Positions 59,438 through 64,000 of a DNA stretch of 64,000 bases are shown here, in pieces; the first letter of the stretch is position 1, and each line of letters starts with the position of its first letter. Under the pieces are notes generated by a model. That model saw nothing but the letters and a program-made list of their open reading frames with translations, had not been told where the DNA came from and ran no database searches. This stretch comes from Blastococcus mobilis (GTDB lineage Bacteria > Actinomycetota > Actinomycetes > Mycobacteriales > Geodermatophilaceae). The DNA lies in assembly GCF_900188025.1 (NCBI RefSeq), contig NZ_FZNO01000001.1, positions 248,001 to 312,000 of the forward strand, in the 5' to 3' direction. A program made the position numbers and the translations under genes.

Positions 59438-60820
59438 CTCCGCCGCCAGGAACACGTTCTTCTCGTCGGTGAAGGAGTGCAACGCGTCGGGACCGAGCTC
59501 GCGGCCCAGCCCGGACTGCTTGAAGCCGCCGAACGGGGTCGAGTAGCGCACCGACGAGTTGCTGTTGACCGACAGGTTGCCCGCCTCGATGCCGCGGGAG
59601 ACCCGCAGGGCCCGGCCGAGGTCGCGGGTCCAGATCGAACCGGACAGGCCGTACTCGCCCTGGTTGGCGATCCGCACGGCGTCGTCCTCGTCCTCGAACG
59701 GGACGACGGCGACGACGGGCCCGAAGATCTCCTCGGTCACCGCGCGGTCCTGCGGGTCGACGGGGGTGAGAACCGTCGGCGGGAACCAGAAACCGGGGCC
59801 GTCCGGCGTGGTCCCACGGAAGGCCACCGGTGCGTCGTCCGGGACGTAGGCGGCCACCCGGTCCCGCTGCGTCCGGCTGATCAGCGGTCCCATCTCCGAC
59901 GACTCCGATGCCGGATCCTCGACCCGCACGCCCTTCACCGCCGGTTCGAGCAGCTCCAGGAACCGGTCGTAGGCCGACCGCTGCACCAGGATCCTGGACC
60001 GCGCGCAGCCGTCCTGGCCGGCGTTGTCGAAGACGGCGTAGGGCGCGCTCGCCGCGGCCCTCTCCAGGTGGGCGTCGGCGAAGACCACGTTGGCGCTCTT
60101 GCCGCCGAGCTCCAAGGTCACCCGCTTGACCCGGTCGGCGCAGCCGGCCATCACCTTCTTGCCCACCTCGGTCGACCCGGTGAAGACGATCTTGCGCACG
60201 TCCGGATGCTCCACGAGCCGCTGACCGACGACCGACCCCTTGCCCGGAAGGACGGTGAGGACGTCCTCGGGCAGCCCTGCGTCGAGCGCCAGTTCGGCCA
60301 GCCGGAGCGCGGTCAGCGGCGTGAGTTCCGCGGGCTTGAGGACGACGGTGTTCCCGGCGGCCAGGGCCGGCGCGAACGCCCAGCCCGCGATGGGCATCGG
60401 GAAGTTCCACGGCACGATGACCCCGACGACGCCGAGCGGCTCGTGGAAGGTGATGTCGACGCCGCCGGCCACCGGGATCTGCCGGCCGAACAGCCGTTCC
60501 GGCGCCGCGCTGTAGTAGGTCAGCACGTCCCGGACGTTGCCGGCCTCCCACCGCGCGTTGCCGATCGTGTGGCCGGCGTTGCGCACCTCCAGCCGGGCGA
60601 GCTCCTCGACGGAGGCGTCGACCGCCTCGGCGAACCGGTGCAGGAGCCGTCCGCGGTCGGCCGGTGCGACCTGCCGCCACGTCTCGAAGGCCCGCTGGGC
60701 CCGCGCCACGGCGGTATCGGTCCCGGCGACGTCGGTGCGGGGGACCGTCGTGACGACCTGCTCGGTGGCCGGGTCGACGACGTCGTAGGACAGGCCGCCC
60801 TGGGACAGGGTGCTGCTCAC
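59435..60820 (-). CDS. NAD(P)-dependent aldehyde dehydrogenase
   Basis: A 461-residue aldehyde dehydrogenase. Catalytic Cys272 (DNAGQDGCARSR) and Glu237 (LELGGKS) are present, and FTGSTEVGKKV at 213-223 is the cofactor-binding loop. In an operon with a gamma-glutamylpolyamine synthetase-like ligase and an amino acid permease it probably oxidises an aminoaldehyde (PuuC-like) to gamma-glutamyl-GABA or GABA-type acid. The GTG start overlaps the ligase stop (GTGA), so the two are coupled. A repeat array follows the stop. Confidence 0.93.
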   Translation of the reverse strand: MSSTLSQGGLSYDVVDPATEQVVTTVPRTDVAGTDTAVARAQRAFETWRQVAPADRGRLLHRFAEAVDASVEELARLEVRNAGHTIGNARWEAGNVRDVLTYYSAAPERLFGRQIPVAGGVDITFHEPLGVVGVIVPWNFPMPIAGWAFAPALAAGNTVVLKPAELTPLTALRLAELALDAGLPEDVLTVLPGKGSVVGQRLVEHPDVRKIVFTGSTEVGKKVMAGCADRVKRVTLELGGKSANVVFADAHLERAAASAPYAVFDNAGQDGCARSRILVQRSAYDRFLELLEPAVKGVRVEDPASESSEMGPLISRTQRDRVAAYVPDDAPVAFRGTTPDGPGFWFPPTVLTPVDPQDRAVTEEIFGPVVAVVPFEDEDDAVRIANQGEYGLSGSIWTRDLGRALRVSRGIEAGNLSVNSNSSVRYSTPFGGFKQSGLGRELGPDALHSFTDEKNVFLAAE

Positions 60821-62181
60821 AAGCGCTCGAACCCCCGGAAGCGTTCCCAGTCGGTGACCGACCGGCTGAAGGCCGCCAGCTCCACCGCGGCCATGTTCGC
60901 GTAGTGCTCCACCACGTCGTCGCCGAACGTCGTGCGCGCGAAGTCGCTGTCCCGCCAGAGCTCGAGGGCCTCGGCGAGGCTGCCCGGGACGTGGACGGCG
61001 TCCGGGTCGTCGTAGGCGTTCCCCCGGAACTCCGGCTCGAGCGCCAGCTTCTCCTCGATCCCCGCCAGTCCCGCCGCCACGACGGCCGCCGTGGCGAGGT
61101 AGGGGTTCACGTCGCCGCCGGGGATGCGGTTCTCCAGCCGCAGGGAGGCCCCGTGCCCGACCAGCCGGAATGCGCAGGTGCGGTTGTCGCGGCCCCAGCG
61201 CATCGCCGTCGGAGCGAACGATCCTTCGACGTACCGCTTGTAGGAGTTGATGTTCGGGGCGAGGAACAGGGTCAGCTCGCGCATGTAGCGGAGCTGCCCG
61301 GCGACGAAGGACCTGCCGAGGTCGGACAGGTCGCCGGCCTCGGTCATCACGAGGGAGCCGTCGGTGCCGCGGACACTGCAGTGGATGTGGCAGGAGTTGC
61401 CCTCGCGCGCGTCGTACTTCGCCATGAAGGTCAGGGCCATGCCCTCCTGCGCGGCGATCTCCTTGGCCCCGTTCTTGTAGATCACGTGGCCGTCGCAGGC
61501 CCTCGAGGCCTCGTCGTAGCGGAAGGTGATCTCGTGCTGTCCGAGGTTGCACTCGCCCTTGGCGGACTCGACGAGCAGGCCCACGCCGGCCATGTCGTTG
61601 CGGATGCGGCGCAGCAGCGGCTCGATCCGCGCCGTGCCCAGCAGGGAGTAGTCGACGTTGTACTGGTTGGCCGGCGTGAGGTTGCGGTAGCCGGCGCTCC
61701 ACGCCTGCTCGTAGGTGTCGCGGAACACGAGGAACTCCAGCTCGGTCCCGACGTAGGCGGCCATCCCGGCGTCGTGCAGCCGCGCCGTCTGCCGGGCCAG
61801 TATCTGCCGCGGCGAGGCGCTGACGGGGCTGCCGTCCTCCCACTGCAGGTCGGCCAGCACCATCACCGTGCCGGGCTGCCACGGCACCCGCCGCAGCGTC
61901 GACAGATCGGGCTGCAGCACGAAGTCCCCGTAGCCGCTCGACCACGACGACATCGCGTAGCCGTCGACCGTGTTCATGTCGACGTCGACGGCCAGCAGGT
62001 AGCTGCACCCCTCGGTGGCGTGCTCCAGGACGACGTCCAGGAAGTATCGGGCGTGCAGGCGCTTGCCCTGCAGCCGCCCCTGCATGTCGGTGATCGCGAC
62101 GAGCACGGTGTCCACCTCGCCGTGGTCGACCAGGTGACGTACGTCCTCGACGGTGAGGGCGCCGTGCTCCCGCTCAGGCAA
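60817..62181 (-). CDS. Glutamine synthetase-like gamma-glutamyl ligase (PuuA/GlnA3 type)
   Basis: A 454-residue glutamine synthetase homologue. VGTELEFLVF carries metal-binding Glu residues, NSCHIHCSV the ATP/glutamate region and SLRLENRIPGGDVNPYLATA the C-terminal signature. The lack of the NRSA/adenylylation Tyr loop of GlnA, and the operon with a permease, aldehyde dehydrogenase and glutamyl-GABA hydrolase, fit a gamma-glutamylpolyamine or ethanolamine synthetase. The TTG start at 62181 overlaps the end of the permease gene. It would attach glutamate to a polyamine or similar amine to begin its breakdown. Confidence 0.9.
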   Translation of the reverse strand: MPEREHGALTVEDVRHLVDHGEVDTVLVAITDMQGRLQGKRLHARYFLDVVLEHATEGCSYLLAVDVDMNTVDGYAMSSWSSGYGDFVLQPDLSTLRRVPWQPGTVMVLADLQWEDGSPVSASPRQILARQTARLHDAGMAAYVGTELEFLVFRDTYEQAWSAGYRNLTPANQYNVDYSLLGTARIEPLLRRIRNDMAGVGLLVESAKGECNLGQHEITFRYDEASRACDGHVIYKNGAKEIAAQEGMALTFMAKYDAREGNSCHIHCSVRGTDGSLVMTEAGDLSDLGRSFVAGQLRYMRELTLFLAPNINSYKRYVEGSFAPTAMRWGRDNRTCAFRLVGHGASLRLENRIPGGDVNPYLATAAVVAAGLAGIEEKLALEPEFRGNAYDDPDAVHVPGSLAEALELWRDSDFARTTFGDDVVEHYANMAAVELAAFSRSVTDWERFRGFERL

Positions 62182-63727
62182 GGCTTTCCAGCTCCCGCTC
62201 CGCCGCGGCCAGCTCCTCCGGGGAGCCCTGCACCTTGGGTCCGGTGAACCAGCGGCGCGCGGACACCAGCCACCAGATGCCCGCGAACCCGAGGACGACG
62301 AGCACCGCGACCGGCGTGTAGTTGAACGTCTCGGCCGTGACCGGGCTGACCTGGGGCAGCATGAACAGCACCGTGATGAAGGCGACCCAGACCACCGCGA
62401 CGATGCCGATCGGCCGGCTCCACCGGCCCAGGTTCCACGGGCCAGCCTCGAAGGAATCGCCCTGGCGCAGCCGGAGGAAGGTCGGCAGCACGTAGGCGAT
62501 GTAGAGGCCGATCACCGCGATCGAGGTGACGGCGGCGTACGCGGTGACGTTCCACAGGTAGGGGAGTCCGAGCAGGAAGGCGCCCCCCGCGGCCAGCCAG
62601 ATGGCGTTGGTCGGCGTGCGGGTGCGCCCGTTGATCCGGTGCCAGAAGGACGAGCCGGGCAGTGCGCCGTCGCGGGAGAACGCGAAGATCATCCGTGAGT
62701 TCGCCGTCACCGACGCCATCCCGCAGAACAGCTGCGCCCCGATGGCGATGAGCAGCAGGAGCTTGCCGCCGGTCACGCCGACCGCGTCGATGAAGATCTG
62801 TGCGGGGGGCACGCCGGTGTCCGGTGCGGCCAGCGCGTTGTCGTAGCTCTGGATCGCGAAGGTGAGGCCGATGAGCAGCACCCACCCGGCGATCACGGAC
62901 ACGACGACCGACATGACGATGCCGCGGGGGCCGGCGACCGACGCGGACCTGGTCTCCTCGGTCATGTGCGCCGAGGCGTCGTAGCCGGTGAGCGTGTACT
63001 GGGCGAGGAGCAGACCGATCAGCGCGACGTAGAGGCTCGACTGCCATCCGGTGTTGTTGACGAACTCGGTGAACACGAAGGACGCGGACTGGTGGTCATC
63101 GGGCACGAAGGCCAGCACGCCGACGATGACGGCCACGCCGACGACGTGCCACCAGACGCTGATGTCGTTGAGCAGCGCGACCACGCGCACGCCGAACTGG
63201 TTGAGCAGCCCGTGGACCAGCAGGATGATCCCGAAGAGCAGGATCGTGTGCCACGGCCGGGTGTCGAAGCCGAACTGCAGGTCGAGGAACGCGTTGAGGA
63301 AGAAGGCGGCGCCGAAGTCGATGCCGGCGGTCACCGCGACCTGGCCGAGGAAGTTGAACCAGCCGGTGAACCAGGACCACGCCGCGGAGTTCCGCTTGGC
63401 CAGCTTCGCCGCCCAGTAGTAGAGACCACCTGCCGTGGGGAAGCTGGAACAGACCTCGGCCATCGCCAGAGCCACGAACAGGGTCATCAGCCCGACGAGC
63501 GGCCAGCCCCAGACGATGACGGCCGGGCCACCGGTGTTCAGGCCGAAGCCGTACAGGGTCAGGCAGCCGGACAGGATCGAGATGATCGTGAACGAGACGG
63601 CGAAGTTGGAGAAGCCGGACATGTGCCGGGCGAGCTCCTGGGCGTAGCCCAGCTGGTGGAGCCGGTGGGTGTCGCTGTCGTGCCTCGCCGGCTCGTCGGC
63701 GCGGGTCGCGTGCTCGCTGGTGCTCAT
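62174..63727 (-). CDS. APC family amino acid/polyamine permease
   Basis: A 517-residue membrane transporter with about 12 helices. The N-terminal signature SNFAVSFTIISILSGCLTLY begins helix 1, and EVCSSFPTAGGLYYWAAKLA is the conserved APC segment in helix 2-3. The pattern is closest to the GABA/amino acid permeases (GabP, UGA4-like). The ATG at 63727 follows AGGTAGGA. It is the first gene of the run permease-ligase-aldehyde dehydrogenase-SDR and overlaps the ligase start, so it is likely co-transcribed with them and imports the amine or GABA substrate. Confidence 0.93.
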   Translation of the reverse strand: MSTSEHATRADEPARHDSDTHRLHQLGYAQELARHMSGFSNFAVSFTIISILSGCLTLYGFGLNTGGPAVIVWGWPLVGLMTLFVALAMAEVCSSFPTAGGLYYWAAKLAKRNSAAWSWFTGWFNFLGQVAVTAGIDFGAAFFLNAFLDLQFGFDTRPWHTILLFGIILLVHGLLNQFGVRVVALLNDISVWWHVVGVAVIVGVLAFVPDDHQSASFVFTEFVNNTGWQSSLYVALIGLLLAQYTLTGYDASAHMTEETRSASVAGPRGIVMSVVVSVIAGWVLLIGLTFAIQSYDNALAAPDTGVPPAQIFIDAVGVTGGKLLLLIAIGAQLFCGMASVTANSRMIFAFSRDGALPGSSFWHRINGRTRTPTNAIWLAAGGAFLLGLPYLWNVTAYAAVTSIAVIGLYIAYVLPTFLRLRQGDSFEAGPWNLGRWSRPIGIVAVVWVAFITVLFMLPQVSPVTAETFNYTPVAVLVVLGFAGIWWLVSARRWFTGPKVQGSPEELAAAERELESLA

Positions 63728-63837
63728 GCGCGTCCTACCTTCAGGCGGCTCGCTGACCCAGTCGGGGGCCGGGGCTGGGACCCTAGGGCGGCGTGTCGAC
63801 GGTCCACAAGCAGTTGTGCTCGCAGTGAGCCCGGCCG

Positions 63838-64000
63838 TTACCTGGCCGCGTCCACGTGCGCGGCGAACAGCCGACGGTCGACGCCCACCTCGGGATGCCA
63901 CTGCACTCCGAGGCAGAAGCCCCGGCCGGGGGCCTCCACCGCCTCCACCACGCCGTCCTCGGCCCACGCCGAGGGGGTGAGGTCCGGAGCGATCCGGGCC
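63838..64000 (-). CDS. Gamma-glutamyl-gamma-aminobutyrate hydrolase family, partial
   Basis: Only the C-terminal 53 or so codons lie in the window; the gene runs off the right edge. GFCLGVQWHPE is the class I glutamine amidotransferase-like motif with the catalytic His and Glu, and the C-terminus AAHVDAAR ends at TAA 63838. The motif is shared by PuuD, GuaA and other class I amidotransferases; the neighbouring ligase, aldehyde dehydrogenase and permease point to PuuD, which releases GABA from gamma-glutamyl-GABA. It is 110 bases before the permease gene on the same strand. Confidence 0.82.
   Translation of the reverse strand, partial: ARIAPDLTPSAWAEDGVVEAVEAPGRGFCLGVQWHPEVGVDRRLFAAHVDAAR

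Noticed and set aside
58457-60904. An 815-codon plus-strand frame across the aldehyde dehydrogenase and repeats
   Set aside because: Antisense to a clear aldehyde dehydrogenase and SDR; its internal repetitive part is just the translated 83-bp array.

Overview
The window is very GC-rich (about 70% or more by eye), with many GTG and some TTG starts, purine-rich ribosome binding sites and gene families typical of Actinomycetota. The mix (PTS-type dihydroxyacetone kinase, DivIVA-like protein, AccB-like carboxylase with an epsilon subunit, two TPR-CHAT/subtilisin modules) would fit a soil or desert actinobacterium such as a member of the Geodermatophilaceae. That placement is inference. I saw no rRNA, tRNA, CRISPR array, transposase or phage gene.

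Layout. 1-6.1 kb is housekeeping and catabolism: glucose-6-phosphate dehydrogenase, a decayed DUF5996 gene, two unknown small proteins and a dhaKLM operon. 6.4-9.5 kb carries a lipase-like alpha/beta hydrolase and an FAD monooxygenase. 9.5-26.9 kb holds two copies of one module, each made of a 150-residue protein, a cytoplasmic S8 subtilase and a divergent TPR-CHAT protease. The copies are separated by a complete oligopeptide-type ABC importer (14.4-20.3 kb). The small protein and its upstream DNA are a nearly identical 612-bp direct repeat, whereas the proteases have diverged. The second copy is followed by an ECF-type sigma factor and a 68-residue helical protein.

27.2-33.0 kb is a minus-strand operon-like run that looks like a peptide-modification system: two small proteins, a flavin reductase-like protein, a 33-residue peptide ending in a seven-Cys tail, a membrane M50 protease with an N-terminal PqqD-like domain, a TPR protein and a PIG-L deacetylase. 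A strong hairpin separates the Cys peptide from the protease gene. This is my leading candidate for an undescribed system.

33.3-57 kb looks like a lipid or polyketide locus. It has an acyl-carrier-like protein, a lipase, a TetR regulator, a DivIVA-like protein, an FAD oxidase, DedA, and an operon AT-ACP-ACP / SDR-KS-CLF-KR-DH / phosphopantetheinyl transferase / HAD / AfsA-type hotdog protein. Next to it are an SRPBCC protein, an MMPL exporter, a VWA lipid-era neighbour of unknown role, and acyl-CoA carboxylase beta and epsilon subunits that could make the extender unit. 58.3-64 kb is a polyamine/GABA-type catabolic operon (glutamyl-GABA hydrolase, APC permease, glutamine synthetase-like ligase, aldehyde dehydrogenase, SDR) with an 83-bp tandem repeat expanded between its last two genes.

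A heptamer ending in GTATCA recurs 13 times in intergenic DNA between 11.5 and 54.4 kb, always pointing at the downstream gene and 69-193 bp from its start. It may be a shared promoter element tying the Cys-peptide operon, the PKS operon, the exporter and the regulators together.
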